Below the pieces are notes generated by a model. It saw nothing but the letters and a program-made list of their open reading frames with translations, did no database searches and was not told the origin of the DNA. From Prorocentrum cordatum (taxonomy: Eukaryota > Sar > Dinophyceae > Prorocentrales > Prorocentraceae): a stretch of DNA of 35,038 bases. This document shows positions 1 to 9,784 of the stretch, one piece after another; the first letter of the stretch is position 1, and every line of letters begins with the position of its first letter. The stretch lies in the NCBI GenBank assembly GCA_963575745.1, contig CAUYUJ010022510.1, forward strand, positions 87,501-122,538, written 5' to 3'. The position numbers and the translations under genes were made by a program.

Positions 1-1190
1 CTCGTCTGTAACTCCTGCTACGCTGGCCTCAGCGTGCTGCATCCGTTTCTGCGCATTTTCTGAAATGACAGTTTTCTCATATTCCACCATTTGTGCCATT
101 GCCTGCCTCTTTGCTTCAGAAACAACAAGCATGCGTTTAGCCTCTTCAGCGGCCTTCTTGACTACCTGTGCCTCAAGGATGGATATGTTGAGTTTGTGCA
201 CTCGCAACCCTCAACTGTTCTCGATCCTGTCTATTTCTTTCCGCCCACTCTAGAATGGCGGTACGATGGCAACTGCGCTCTTCCATCGTGATGCATTTGT
301 TTCAAAGCCACGCTAGGCTACACTTAGGACAGACATTCGAACATCGTGAACACACTGGCCTCCGACATGAAACCCCCGGTTTGCGCGCCTTCCCTGGGCG
401 TCGATTCCCCGCCTGGGTCGGCGTGTACCGGCTCTCCAGCGACCTTCCCGTGTTGAGAAGCTGCTGGTGTTTCTATTCGATGACAACCGCGGTGATCCAA
501 GGGCGTCGACCCCCCTGGAACTGGAACGTCCGGCCCTGGGGGCCTTACTGGAACGTCCCCGTGCGCTGCTGGAAGTATGCGCGTGGTGTTTTCTTGTTCT
601 CACACCCCTATCGATGAACTCGACGTCCCGATTCTGTGCTAAATCGTATTTTTCGTCCTGCATTACTAGCTCGTCAAATTCTGGTACTCTGTCCCTGTTA
701 GCCCTCGGCAATTAGAAATCGGGTCGGTGGAAACCTTGCAATAAGTAAGTCATCGCCTCATCCTTAGGCTTCTTTGTCATTGGATGGGGAGTCACGCTTG
801 TAGATTATCGTGTATTCCTCATTGTGCGTACGACATCGGGGGAGCTCAACATCGGATGCGCCGACGAGCATCCACAACGGTCTGGGCTTCCTCCATCTTC
901 GAGATCGTCATCCGAATCAAGAATTGCCCTCTGGACTGCCTCAACCATTACATGGTCGACTGACGCGCTCGCTGACGGAGCTTCGCCTGAGGCGAGCCCG
1001 ACACATCCATCGGGAAGAGAATCAACATGATACGAAGGAGTAGGCAAGGTGTGGAATCGAGCATTTCCTTCGTTTTCAATCGAATGAGAACTATCCCCAT
1101 CCGATTGCAGGTCGCTCACATTCTCGCTCTGTCCATTCACTGTGAACTGCGCTGCGCGTTCAGCGCCAAGATTCTCGTCGCAATCTTACA
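1..1190 (-). pseudogene. Broken coiled-coil protein gene, runs off left edge
   Basis: I do not recognise the family. On the minus strand one frame is protein-like from about 1185 down to 313. A second frame is protein-like from an ATG at 286 down to about 178 (starts MEERSCH, contains ILEWAERNRQDREQLRVA). The first frame resumes from about 210 to position 1. The first part is acidic and Ser-rich (DSDDDLEDGG), the middle is Arg/Ser-rich, and the last 70 codons form a charged coiled coil (AEEAKRM...SEAKRQAMAQ) that leaves the window. The first frame carries TAA at 804-802 and 714-712 and TAG at 315-313. The two frame changes cancel each other, so either two indels hit a pseudogene or the pieces are exons. 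Composition is visibly less GC-rich than the rest of the window. The strand is fairly sure; the function is unknown. Confidence 0.4.
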
Positions 1191-1270
1191 CTACTATAAC
1201 ACTGAAGAGAGGAGGCCGGCCCGCCGGCCGACGCACGCGCTCCGCAGGCACGTTCCTTTTCCGCAAACCT

Positions 1271-1273
<3 letters not shown>

Positions 1274-1311
<38 letters not shown>

Positions 1312-1343
1312 ATATAAATATATATAATGTGTATATATATATA
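1274..1343. repeat. (TA)n microsatellite
   Basis: Uninterrupted TA dinucleotides at 1274-1307 are followed by shorter TA runs to 1343, separated by TGTG and AAAT interruptions. The spacer from 1191 to 1746 holds no gene that I can support. Confidence 0.9.
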
Positions 1344-1360
1344 CACTTATACTCGAACCA

Positions 1361-1379
1361 CGCGCGCGCTACGCGCGCG
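1361..1379. other. Alternating CG hairpin
   Basis: CGCGCGCG at 1361-1368 pairs with CGCGCGCG at 1372-1379 across a CTA loop. A weaker GAACC / GGTTC pair lies outside it. Pure CG alternation could adopt a Z-form or cruciform; no function is implied. Confidence 0.6.
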
Positions 1380-1749
1380 CTTAGGTTCTAGTACACGTTT
1401 GAGGCACCGTCGGCGGGCAATTGGCGGACTCCATGACGCTTGTGTGCTATGGGTCGCAGGCCCGCTCGTCGGATGTTGTGTGTACTCTGCGGTGATCAGA
1501 TCTTCTCCTATCCAGGTCCTGCTTTGTGGCACCTAGTGGCTTGTAGTGGCTCTCAGTGACTCCTCCTCCGCGCGCCGTCGATGTACACAAGCACGCCGTT
1601 ACGCTGTGCGCCCCTCAACCCCAACCACTCGCGCGGGGCCAGCGGACGTGAAGCCGAATGCTGGAGAGCTATACTACTTGCGCCTTCTCCTCCTGCTCGT
1701 GACTGGAAAGGGCGTCACGTCATGGATGGCCCTGAAGCGCCACCCTCAT

Positions 1750-2618
1750 CATGTTCCCGGACCGCCTTCCGGGAACATGATGGGGACGACTTCTGAGGGC
1801 CTCCAGTGGGCCTCTTGGGGGCCTCTCGGAGGCCTGTTGGGCTCTCCTGGAGGCGTCTCTGGGCACGCTCAGGGCCATGTTTGGGCATCTTGGGGGCCTC
1901 TATAGATGGGGAAGAAAATGAAATACGTGGAAGGAAGTGGCACGATTCGGGAGGGCTTGGGGGAGGGGCATATATAAATATATAAATATGTGTGTATGTG
2001 CGCATGTATATATATACAATTATATATATATATATACACACCCATACGTAAGACATGTAGGATTGTGTACACAGGAGAAGGACAATCTATAGAAACGTAA
2101 TACGTCGTCCGAGGCGCCTCGGAAGGCGCCTCGGAAAGCGCAGAATACTCCTCCAAGGCGCGGAATCATGTTCCGGACCGCCTTCCGGGAACATGACGGG
2201 GACGACCTTCTGAGGGCCTCCAGTGGGCCTCTTGGGGGCCTCTCGGAGGCCTGTATATATACATTCTACATAGACCCATACGTAAGACATGTAGGACTGT
2301 GTACACAGGAGAAGGACAATCTATATAAACATAGGTACGTCGTCCAAGGCGCCTCGGAAGGCGCCTCGGAAAGCGCAGAATACTCCTCCAAGGCGCGGAA
2401 TCATGTTCCCGGACCGCCTTCCGGGAACATGATGGGGACGACCTTCTGAGGGCCTCCAGTGGGCCTCTTTGGGGCCTCTCGGAGGCCTGTTGGGCTCTCC
2501 TGGAGGTGTCTTGGGGCGCGCTCAGGGCCATTGTTGGGCATCTTGGCGGCCTCTATATATGGGGAAGAACATGAAATACGTGGAAGGAAGTGGCACGGCT
2601 CGGGAGGGCTTGGGGGAG

Positions 2619-2662
<44 letters not shown>

Positions 2663-2941
2663 ATATGTGTGTGCGTATATAAATATATATATATACCCAT
2701 ACGTAAGACATGTAGGACTGTGTACACAGGAGAAGGACAATCTTTAGAAACGTAGTACGTCGTCCAAGGCGCCTCGGAAGGCGCCTCGGAAAGCGCAGAA
2801 TACTCATCCAAGGCGCGGAATCATGTTCCCGGACCGCCTTCCGGGAACATGACGGGGACGACCTTCTGAGGGCCTCCAGTGGGCCTCTTGGGGGCCTCTC
2901 GGAGGCCTGTGGGGCTCTCCTGGAGGCGTCTCGGGGCGCGC
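1750..2941. repeat. Tandem array of a 235-420 bp hairpin-bearing unit, four copies
   Basis: Each copy opens with a hairpin: CATGTTCCCGGA, loop CCGCCT, TCCGGGAACATG. Hairpins begin at 1750, 2167 (one C lost), 2402 and 2822. After the hairpin come a block of GGGCCTC-type G-runs, a TA-rich stretch, the motif CCCATACGTAAGACATGTAG, and a doubled GGCGCCTCGGAA segment. Spacings are 417, 235 and 420 bp; the 235-bp copy lacks the middle part. The fourth copy passes into the phased G-run array. All frames are open over much of this, but I see no real protein. Confidence 0.85.
2624..2656. repeat. (TA)n microsatellite inside the tandem unit
   Basis: TA dinucleotides run from 2624 to 2656, followed by TGTG-rich and further TA sequence to about 2695. 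The matching position in the first copy (1971-2036) is also TA-rich. Confidence 0.85.
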
Positions 2942-3480
2942 TGAGGGCAATTTTTGGGCCTCTTGGGGGCTTCTGGGGGCCTTCGGGGAGGCTCTTGGGG
3001 GCCTCTTTGGGGCCTCTTGGGGCCTCGCGGGGCCCTCTTGGGGACCGCTGGGCTCGCTTAGGCAGTCTTGAAGCCCTGTCGGGGCACTCCTGGAACCGTC
3101 TTGGGCGGCTCCTGGGCCATCTTGGGGCTCTCCTGGGCCGTCTTGGGACGATTTTGGGGGTCTCTTGGGCCGTCTTGGGGCGGTCTTGGGGGCTTCTTCG
3201 GCAGTCTGGAAGCGGTATTGGGAGACTCTTGGGCGGCCTTGGAGCGTCGGAACCCCGAAAAAGCGAGAAGGCCAAAAACCTAGAAAAAAACAATACAAAT
3301 CAACGATTTTGGCTTGTCGGGGCTCTCTTGGGAGGCCTCTTGGGATGTCTTCGGGGCCTCATGGAGCTCTCTTGGAACGTCTTCGGGCCTTCCTGGCCAT
3401 TCCTGAGGCTATCTATGCGCGTCTTGGAGCACTCGCGGGCCGTCTTGGGCGGTCTCGAACTGTTCCTTTCGGTCCCAGGG
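2868..3480. repeat. Degenerate array of G-runs phased at about 10.6 bp
   Basis: Short words of the type CTTGGG, CTCTTGGGG and CTCCTGGG recur every 10 or 11 bp. The first G of successive runs lies at 3092, 3103, 3114, 3124, 3135, 3145, 3156, 3167, 3177 and 3188. From 2890 to 3241 there are 33 intervals in 351 bp, mean 10.6 bp. A 60-bp A-rich piece (3250-3310) interrupts, and the same spacing then runs from 3319 to 3457. The period is not a multiple of three, so the long open frames here are by-products. Confidence 0.85.
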
Positions 3481-3562
3481 GCCCTCCGGGACGCTTCGGA
3501 CGCTCCCGGGGGCGCCCTGCACACCCCATGGAGATGACAGGCACCGCCCCGGGGCCCTACTC

Positions 3563-3564
<2 letters not shown>

Positions 3565-3642
<78 letters not shown>
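3565..3642. repeat. (TA)n microsatellite, 78 bp
   Basis: Alternating AT with one TT interruption near 3604. Confidence 0.95.
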
Positions 3643-3643
<1 letters not shown>

Positions 3644-3738
3644 CTGCGGAAGCAGAAGCAGTCAGTGCATCAGGCAGTGCGCGCAAGGCAAAGGAGCAGC
3701 AAGGGCTAACAGATGGTGGAGCGGAAGGGGTGCATTGA

Positions 3739-3847
3739 CTCCTCCTCCTCCTCCTCCTCCTCCTCCTCCTCCTCCTCCACTTCCATCTCACTCCTCCTCC
3801 TCCTCCTCCTCCTCCTCCTCCTTCCTCCTTCTCCTCCTCCTCCTCCC
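3739..3847. repeat. (TCC)n arrays, pyrimidines on + strand
   Basis: Two near-perfect blocks, 3739-3778 and 3791-3847, separated by ACTTCCATCTCA. Confidence 0.95.
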
Positions 3848-4753
3848 TTGCTGTCTCCAGTCCCCCGTCCCGCCCGCCGCCACATCCGCGAAAAGTCGAG
3901 TGCGAGCGTCCTCCTCAGACTCGGCGGGGATGTCGTTATCCATCACGATGCTGTCCATGTAGGCCTGTCGGCGACGGAGCCCGAAGAATCGGGGGCGAGG
4001 GACCTGGGAAGGGAAACAGGACGGAGCTGGGAGGGGGAGCGAACCCAGACATATAACGTCTTGAACAAATCGGGACAAAGATGTTTCGTTATCTTCGGCC
4101 TCTGGGGGCCGTCGCCGGGCCCAGGACCGTCGAAAACGGTTCCGGACGAAGAGCTGTGCCTGGGAGCAAGGTCCAGACCTCCGGGGGGCCCGTAGTGAGG
4201 AACTGAGGACATCGGACTTGGAGTACCGTGGGACCAGCTCTAAGACAAGAACAGACCGTAGACGGATCTACCCTTTCTCCGACCTTGTACTGCGCCGAAC
4301 ACAACGGCCGCGTTGTCTATAGTCGCATCCACCCCGAATGCGTCGATGTACGCAACGACACCCAATGTGTCTATAGACGCTTGTGCCTAGAAAGTGATAA
4401 TGGTATTTGGCACAGGCCCGAGCCATTGGTCTTCTACCAGTAGACTTTGCCCTCCAACATCGGATGTCTGGGGAGGGAGGAGGGGGTAGGAAAATAAGAA
4501 GAGAGAGGGGAGGGAGCGAGCATTCGTCGTCAGAGTTTTTGTATGGGCTGGTGGGCGGCTACCGCGAATAGCCAGCGCCCGAAGGACGGTGAATTGTTCA
4601 GCGTTTTGTGATGCCAGTTCCAGTCGGTGGCCCGGGCGGGCCTTCGACCCTGGCTCGCCGACCTGGCCCATGTCCACCCAAGGTGGTGCACCCAGAGGAG
4701 CCTCGTATGAAGATCGTTTTGAGCTCGGTCTCTGGCAGGACAGTTAGCTTTAG
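3848..4753. other. Gene-free stretch
   Basis: No convincing gene on either strand. Apart from one minus-oriented copy of the family D dispersed repeat (4088-4186) I see no repeat or structure. Short open frames show no recognisable motif. Confidence 0.5.
4088..4186 (-). repeat. Dispersed repeat family D, copy 1
   Basis: Read on the minus strand this matches 5478-5598 and 8870-8990: GGTCTGGAC, then CGTTTTCGACGGTCCTGGGC, then GGCCCCCAGAGGCCGAAGAT. Divergence is substantial, which suggests an old family. Confidence 0.55.
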
Positions 4754-4901
4754 GTCGGGCATGTCCTCCTACAGGTGGCTTTAGGACGAAACATGAAAAA
4801 TAGTCGAAAAAACATTCAAACCTAGGTCAAATATGTTTTTGTTTCCAGATTATGTTTGACACATGCTTTGAATATTCCCCTTGTAGAGGGACATGCCCGA
4901 C
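4754..4901. mobile_element. MITE-like element, family M copy 1
   Basis: A 148-bp A/T-rich segment bounded by terminal inverted repeats that agree at 21 of 25 positions (left GTCGGGCATGTCCTCCTACA; right arm on the other strand GTCGGGCATGTCCCTCTACA). TTTA occurs just outside both ends, a possible 4-bp target duplication. It has no coding capacity. Copies 2 and 3 lie at 9785-9957 and 11549-11686. Confidence 0.75.
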
Positions 4902-5114
4902 TTTAAGGATAGTCGCATACGCAGGTGGGATCAAGCTGGATCACCGCCTGAGCAGCCATTCGCCTCAGCGGCCCAGCAGAGGGCCGTGCTAGCAGCGCCC
5001 GCGAACCGTACACACCAGCGTGGAACCTGGGGAGAAAAGGCACCGGCGAACCCGCTCCGTAGCCGACGACGGTGATGTTACGGACCATGTGCTCGAGAGC
5101 TCTGCTGGAGGTGA

Positions 5115-5415
5115 GAAGGAGGAGGAGGAGGAGGAGGAGGAGGAGGAGGAGGAGGAGGTTGGGGAGGAGGGGCGGATGCACGAGGAAGGACGGAGAAGAG
5201 AGGAGGGGCGGAGAAGAGAGGAGGGGCGGAGGCACGAGGAAGGACGAGGAAGGACGGAGAGGGAAGGAGGACAAAGGCAGAGGGGCGGAGGAGAGAAGGC
5301 GGAGGCTGGGCGCGGAGGCGATGGCCACGGGAGGGAGGAGGACGGAGGGAGGCGCGAGCAGGGAGAAGGGAGGGGCGAGCAGGGATGAGCGACGAGGAGG
5401 GGGGGAAAGAGGTGG
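5115..5415. repeat. (GGA)n array passing into degenerate purine-rich DNA
   Basis: Near-perfect GGA at 5115-5158, then GAGGGGCGGA and GGAAGGACGG-type repeats to about 5415. Just downstream, GACGTCGTG (5440-5448) and CACGACGTC (5457-5465) form a 9-bp stem. Confidence 0.85.
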
Positions 5416-5477
5416 GGTGACAGACATACGCAGACCCCTGACGTCGTGGTTTTGTTCACGACGTCGACTCCCAGAGG

Positions 5478-5598
5478 TCTGGACTCCTTCCCCGGGACTG
5501 GCTTTTCATCCTGAGCCGCTTCTTGGACGCTCCCAGGGCCGGCCGGGGCCCCCAGGGGCCGAGAATACCGAAAAGCCTCCCGTCGCGACTTTTGCGCC
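5478..5598 (+). repeat. Dispersed repeat family D, copy 2
   Basis: Shares with 8870-8990 the ordered words GGACTGGCTTTTCATCCTGA, TTCTTGGACGCTCCCAGGG, GGGGCCGA and CCGTCGCGACTT, with many substitutions. Confidence 0.6.
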
Positions 5599-5670
5599 GC
5601 GCAAGGGGGCCTGGACACAGGAGGACGGACTCAAACGAAGCAGCGACGGCAGAAAATCGTACTTGCGGGG

Positions 5671-5996
5671 CTCCGCGCGGACTTCTGGAGGAGGAGGAGG
5701 AGGAGGAGGAGGAAGAGGAGGAAGGAGGAGGAGGAGGAAGGAGGAAAGAGGAGGGAGGAAGAAGGAGGAAGGAGGAAGGAGGAAGGAGGAAGGAGGAAGG
5801 AGGAAGAAGGAGGAAGGAGGAAGAGGAGGAGGAAGGTGGAAGGAGGAAGGAGGAAGGAGGAAGGAGGAAGGAGGAAGGAGGAAGGAGGAGGCAGGAGGAG
5901 GAGGAGGAGAAAAGGGCCAGCGCTGGACACCCCTCCCTGGCGCGCGGAGCACGCCATGGGGGGCCCAGCGCCGGTCCGAGGAGTCCGCGCGGAGCG
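5671..5996. repeat. GC-rich fold-back element F1 with embedded (GGA)n
   Basis: The left arm CTCCGCGCGGACTTCT (5671-5686) pairs with the right arm read on the other strand, CTCCGCGCGGACTCCT, at 5981-5996. Between the arms lie a 226-bp GGA/GGAGGAA array (5686-5911) and the core word GGCGCGCGGAGCACGCC. The same arms and core recur in F2 to F5. Long open frames across it are driven by the array. Confidence 0.7.
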
Positions 5997-6847
5997 CTCC
6001 GAAAGTGCATGCTGCTCTCGCGGTCTGCTCGTCGCTCCCCCTCCAGGGAGGCCATCGCTCGGAAGTCCATTCCCTGTTTTTTTTTTTGGTTTCGTGCGTG
6101 GTTTTTTCGCCGAATGATCAGGGATGCTCCTCGATGGTCCTCGCCGAGGGAAAAATGCAAACGTCCGAGAGATGCCAAGCCAGAGAGGCCGGGTGTCTGG
6201 GATTTGTTGGGGGGACCCAGACGGTGTGGTGGCCACACAGAGTGGCGGGTCGGTGGGTCGATGTCTGCTCCCCCTCCCTCCGATCCGCCCTGCCCCATCC
6301 CGGCTCCCTCGCCACGCCCTTCCAGCTGCCGCCCTCGGCACGCAACGCGCGACGGGGAGGGCGCTCCGGCGAGGAGTGGTACATGGAGCCGCCTGCTGGC
6401 TGGAGAGAGGTGGGGAGGAGGATGGAAGAAGAAAACAAGGGAATGAGCATACAGTCGAAATCTGTAGTAAGGACAGGCGGTCAGGACGCAAGGGCCTCGG
6501 ACGCCGAAGTTGGCGCTTTTCGGGCGGCGGACTGCCAACACCCCGAAGGGCTGGCCAATGAAAACCGCGAAGTACCGGCCACAGATGCAAGGACGCGGCG
6601 GCGGGCGAAAAGGGGAAATGAGAAGGAGAAGGCCTTCTCAGAAGGCGGCGGGACTTCTCAGAAGCCCTCGCGCCTTCCGAGAAGCTGTTGCCTGTCTTCG
6701 GGGAGGGCTTGGAAAACCTCTCAGAAGGCCAGGGAACTTCCGAGCCCTCTGAAAAGGCCCGCCCCTGCTTGCTTCCTCCCGCGCTCGCCGCAAGGGCACC
6801 GATGGGACACCCGCGCGTCCCTAACACGAGTTTTGCCTGCAAACCGC
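5997..6847. other. Gene-free stretch
   Basis: No gene that I can support; the long frames here extend from the neighbouring purine arrays. There is an 11-T run at 6077-6087 and a small palindrome (GCCTTCT, C, AGAAGGC) at 6632-6646 with related TTCTCAGAAG words nearby. Confidence 0.5.
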
Positions 6848-7010
6848 CGGAGGCCCGCGCGGATCTCTTAGATCGGCGCTCTAGGCCCCCCCCTCCTCCT
6901 CTCCTCGTCCTCCTCCTCGTCCTCCTCCTCCTCCTCCTCCTCCTCCTCCTCCTCCTCCTCCTCCTCCTCGTCCTCGTCCTCGTCCTCGTCCTCCTCCTCC
7001 TCCTCCTCCT

Positions 7011-7041
<31 letters not shown>

Positions 7042-7124
7042 TCCCCCTCCCCTGGCGCGCGCAGCGCGCCAGGCCGACAAGGTGCTGCAGGCGCCGACCC
7101 ACGACATCTGCACGGACCTCCGAG
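6848..7124. repeat. GC-rich fold-back element F2 with embedded (CTC)n
   Basis: The left arm GGAGGCCCGCGCGGAT and GATCGGCGC matches the right arm on the other strand, GGAGGTCCGTGCAGAT and GGTCGGCGC. A (CTC)n/(CTCGTC)n array (6893-7051) and the core hairpin TGGCGCGCGCAGCGCGCCA lie between them. Confidence 0.65.
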
Positions 7125-7136
7125 TGTTACGTTTCC

Positions 7137-7296
7137 GCCGATTGCCTTTGTACTGTTCGCCATCGCCACGTCCCAGAAATAGTGTTGGGCACCCAGAGAA
7201 GTATCGCATCGCATCGCCGATTGCCTTCGTATTGTTCGCATCGCACTTCAGGGCCACATCCCAGAAATAGTCGTTTGAGCACCCAGAGAAGTATCG
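7137..7296. repeat. Direct repeat dimer, about 80 bp each
   Basis: Copy one (7137-7214) and copy two (7215-7296) share CGATTGCCTT, the word TCCCAGAAATAGT and GCACCCAGAGAAGTATCG. Copy two has a short extra piece, TTCAGGGCCAC. Confidence 0.8.
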
Positions 7297-7676
7297 GAAC
7301 AGTGTCGAACGAGCATCGCCTCCCAGGGCCCGACACGTGAGAAACCCTCCAGGTTCGGTGCTTGCCTTGGTGCTCGACATTCCTTCCTGGTGATCAAGGC
7401 TAAAGTAGGTTATATCGTTTGCCCCTCTTCGACGGGGGGTGGGAATTAAGACGAAGCCAGGGCCAGGATACAATCGTGCGAGGGTCAACCGAAAATCTCC
7501 GAGAGCCGACGGCTGTGGAGTAATTGTGTCTCAGGCGCCGCGTCCTTCTGAGAGCCTTCAGGAACGCTCTGAGAGCGCTCCCGAATGTTAGGGAATGGAT
7601 TTGTCCCCGTCCTGGCCCCGCCCGAGGAAAGGAGCCCTCCAAAATGGGGCCGGGGCAGATGTGGTCGGGGAATCGC

Positions 7677-7806
7677 GCCGCATCGCCTATGCATCACCGA
7701 TCAATCGGCGATGCACCGGCGACGTCGGCGATGCATCGGCGCTGGGGTGAAGACAATCGGGCTCCGCATCTAGCCGCATCGCCGATGCATCGGCGATGCG
7801 GCGCGA
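7677..7806. other. Palindrome cluster built on GCATCGCC / GGCGATGC
   Basis: The last 30 bp (7773-7802) are a perfect palindrome: GCCGCATCGCCGATG followed by its complement CATCGGCGATGCGGC, centred on ATGCAT. The half-word GCATCGCC and its complement recur at least six more times from 7677 to 7760, some around ATGCAT. The DNA from 7300 to 7676 shows no gene. Confidence 0.75.
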
Positions 7807-7854
7807 TCTTCCGAACCCATCTACTCGGACCCCATGCGGAAGGCATGAAGATAA

Positions 7855-7989
7855 GAGGAGGAGGAGGAGGAGGAGGAGGAGGAGGAGGAGGAGGAAGGAG
7901 GAAGGAGGAAGGAGGAAGAGGAGGAAGGAGGAAGGAGGACGAGGAGCAGGAGGAGGAGGAAGAGGAGGAGGAGGAGGAGGAGGAGGAGA
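7855..7989. repeat. (GGA)n array, purines on + strand
   Basis: GGA and GGAGGAA units over about 135 bp. On the other strand it would read as poly-Ser/Pro/Leu, which I treat as a by-product. Confidence 0.9.
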
Positions 7990-8234
7990 AGGGTCGACGC
8001 ATCCCCCCTGGGCCTATGACCCCCCCAACGTTGCCCTTAGGATTCCAGGGCATAGCTCGGATCTCTGGCGGCCGTTCGGGGAGATCCGGGGAGCATCCCG
8101 AGGCTGGAACACCGCCGAGCACCGACAAATGCATCCGAAAGCCTCGAACCTGGAACCCCGCACGTTGCCCTTGCAAGCGAGACCAGCAAAGGGAGGGGGA
8201 GATGGAGGAAGAATACACTGCGCAAACATGAACT

Positions 8235-8408
8235 CTCGGCGGTGGACAAACCTCCCTTTAGTAAACCTCCCCTTAGTGAAAACGGCCTGGGACCGAAATC
8301 GACGGGCCTGGACCCGCAAAAAATGACGGCCGCGACGCCCTCTCGCGAACCGAAAACGGCCAATTCACTAATCGACCTGTCAGGGTAGGAGGTCTATCAA
8401 TCTCCGAA
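8235..8408 (+). repeat. Dispersed repeat family T, copy 1
   Basis: About 174 bp, nearly identical to 12962-13133. Both start TCGGCGGTGGACAAACCTCC, pass through ACGGCCGCGACGCCCTCTCG, and end GGTCTATCAATCTCCGAA, with scattered point differences. No terminal repeats or coding capacity are seen. Confidence 0.85.
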
Positions 8409-8415
8409 ACTCGTG

Positions 8416-8526
8416 ACGGTCCGCGCGGAGTTTTGTTGGATCTGCGCGGAGCGCGCCCGGGGGAGGCGCCGACGGCGGCGCCGGGGGGGCCCAGCAGCGC
8501 AGAGCCAAGAGAGCCGCGCGGGCTGT
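8416..8526. repeat. GC-rich fold-back element F3 (no array)
   Basis: GGTCCGCGCGGAGTTTT at the left is partly complementary to GAGAGCCGCGCGGGC at the right. The core TGCGCGGAGCGCGCCCGG and GGCGCCGACGGCGGCGCC lie inside. The most degraded of the five copies. Confidence 0.5.
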
Positions 8527-8869
8527 CAGATGCTTGTGCGTGTGCCGTCTTGCCTTTCTGTCAAGGGAGGGGACACTATGGGGACATGTGGACCCCCATC
8601 CCAGGCGTCGTGGGGTTGTCGAATGGACCAAACATGTGGGGCCCAACCCTGGGATGTACGAGGGGGGGCGTCCATCCTCGACAGGGGTGCGTCCGAAGTT
8701 AGCCCCCTGGGCGTGCATCCCAGGGTTTCCTCAAACTTCTTGGCCGCTTCATTTTTCCGTCGAAAAGATGGGGGGGGGGGTAGAAGCATCGCCTGCGAGG
8801 GGGGGAGGCAGAGCCTGATCCGTGATGTTGGCGTCGTAGTACTGTCTGCTTTTTCGATACGGCGTCCAC

Positions 8870-8990
8870 GAAAGTCCAGACACTTTCCTTGGGGACGGTT
8901 TTCCATCTTGAGTCGTTTCTGGACGCTCCCGGGGACCGGCGAGGACCCCTGGGGGCCGACAAAGATAAAAAACTTGCCGTCCTGACTTGT
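8870..8990 (+). repeat. Dispersed repeat family D, copy 3
   Basis: Matches copy 2: GGACGGTTTTCCATCTTGAG, TTTCTGGACGCTCCCGGGGA, CCTGGGGGCCGACAAAG and CCGTCCTGACTT. Just upstream, TTGGCGTCGTAGTACTG (near 8830) recurs at about 9364. Confidence 0.6.
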
Positions 8991-9077
8991 TTTAACGACG
9001 CGATCATTCGGGTCGGGCGAAAGGGGGGGATAGCACAGGCGGGGGTTTGAGTATCAGCTCACGTAGGTGATTTTCCC

Positions 9078-9103
9078 GGCGCCTCCCGGCGCCGGGAGGC
9101 GCC
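9078..9103. other. Perfect 26-bp palindrome
   Basis: GGCGCCTCCCGGC is followed directly by its complement GCCGGGAGGCGCC, with no spacer. Confidence 0.85.
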
Positions 9104-9784
9104 CATGTATCGAGGAACGGGCCCCTCGGCGAGGCCGAAACCAGCTGCATGCAGCAGATTTCGTAACCCCCCTCTCCCTCTCCCCCCCTTTCGTCCGGCC
9201 CGAGCTTCGATCCCCTCTCGCTCCATACTCGATGTGAGGGGGGGGAGGGCAGGCTCGGGCCTCCTCGGCCTCCCAGGCCTCCTTCGTACCCCCCCCTCTC
9301 CCAATCCCCCCCCCCCCTCGTCCGGCCCGAACCACGTCTGGGGTCGGAGCCTGGTCCATGATCTTGGCGTCGTAGTACTGCAGGGGCACGAAGCCGGTCT
9401 GGCCGGGGCGCGGGCCGAGCCGCGGGCGCGGGGCGAGCGGGGCCGGCGGGGGACACCGCCACGGCCCGCACCGCGCAGCGCACGGGCGCGGCAGAACGGG
9501 GCTGAATACGGATACGGATACGGATCGCCTGTGCGGGCATGCGCCCGGGCCCCTGAAAGGCGAGGCGGGTGAGGCCATGGCCTCGCATGAGAAGCTGCGC
9601 GCGTCGGGGGTCTACTCAGGACAATGTGTACTTCAGGAGCTGATTTCACGACAGTCCCCACTCATCCGTTTTCTCATGATGTAGCCACGTCGTCTCGTTG
9701 AAATCGTAGTTCTTGTGGTGTAGCCAGAGCGGGGCGGAAGGGTGACGCACATTGGGGGGTGGAGCAAAGGGTTTAAGAGCCCCT
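9104..9784. other. Gene-free stretch with C-rich repeats
   Basis: No supported gene. C-rich blocks near 9165-9200 and 9285-9330 flank TCGTCCGGCCCGA words and look duplicated. GCTTCGATCCCCTCTCGCTC (near 9208) recurs in inverted form near 11330. A short GGATAC repeat occurs near 9510-9525. Confidence 0.5.

Noticed and set aside
1750-2941. CRISPR-like array
   Set aside because: Units are 235-420 bp, spacers are themselves repeated, and the organism is eukaryotic.
5072-7241. Very long open frames on both strands (up to about 600 codons)
   Set aside because: They are created by stop-free GGA/TCC triplet arrays and GC-rich DNA; no domain, and both strands are open at once.
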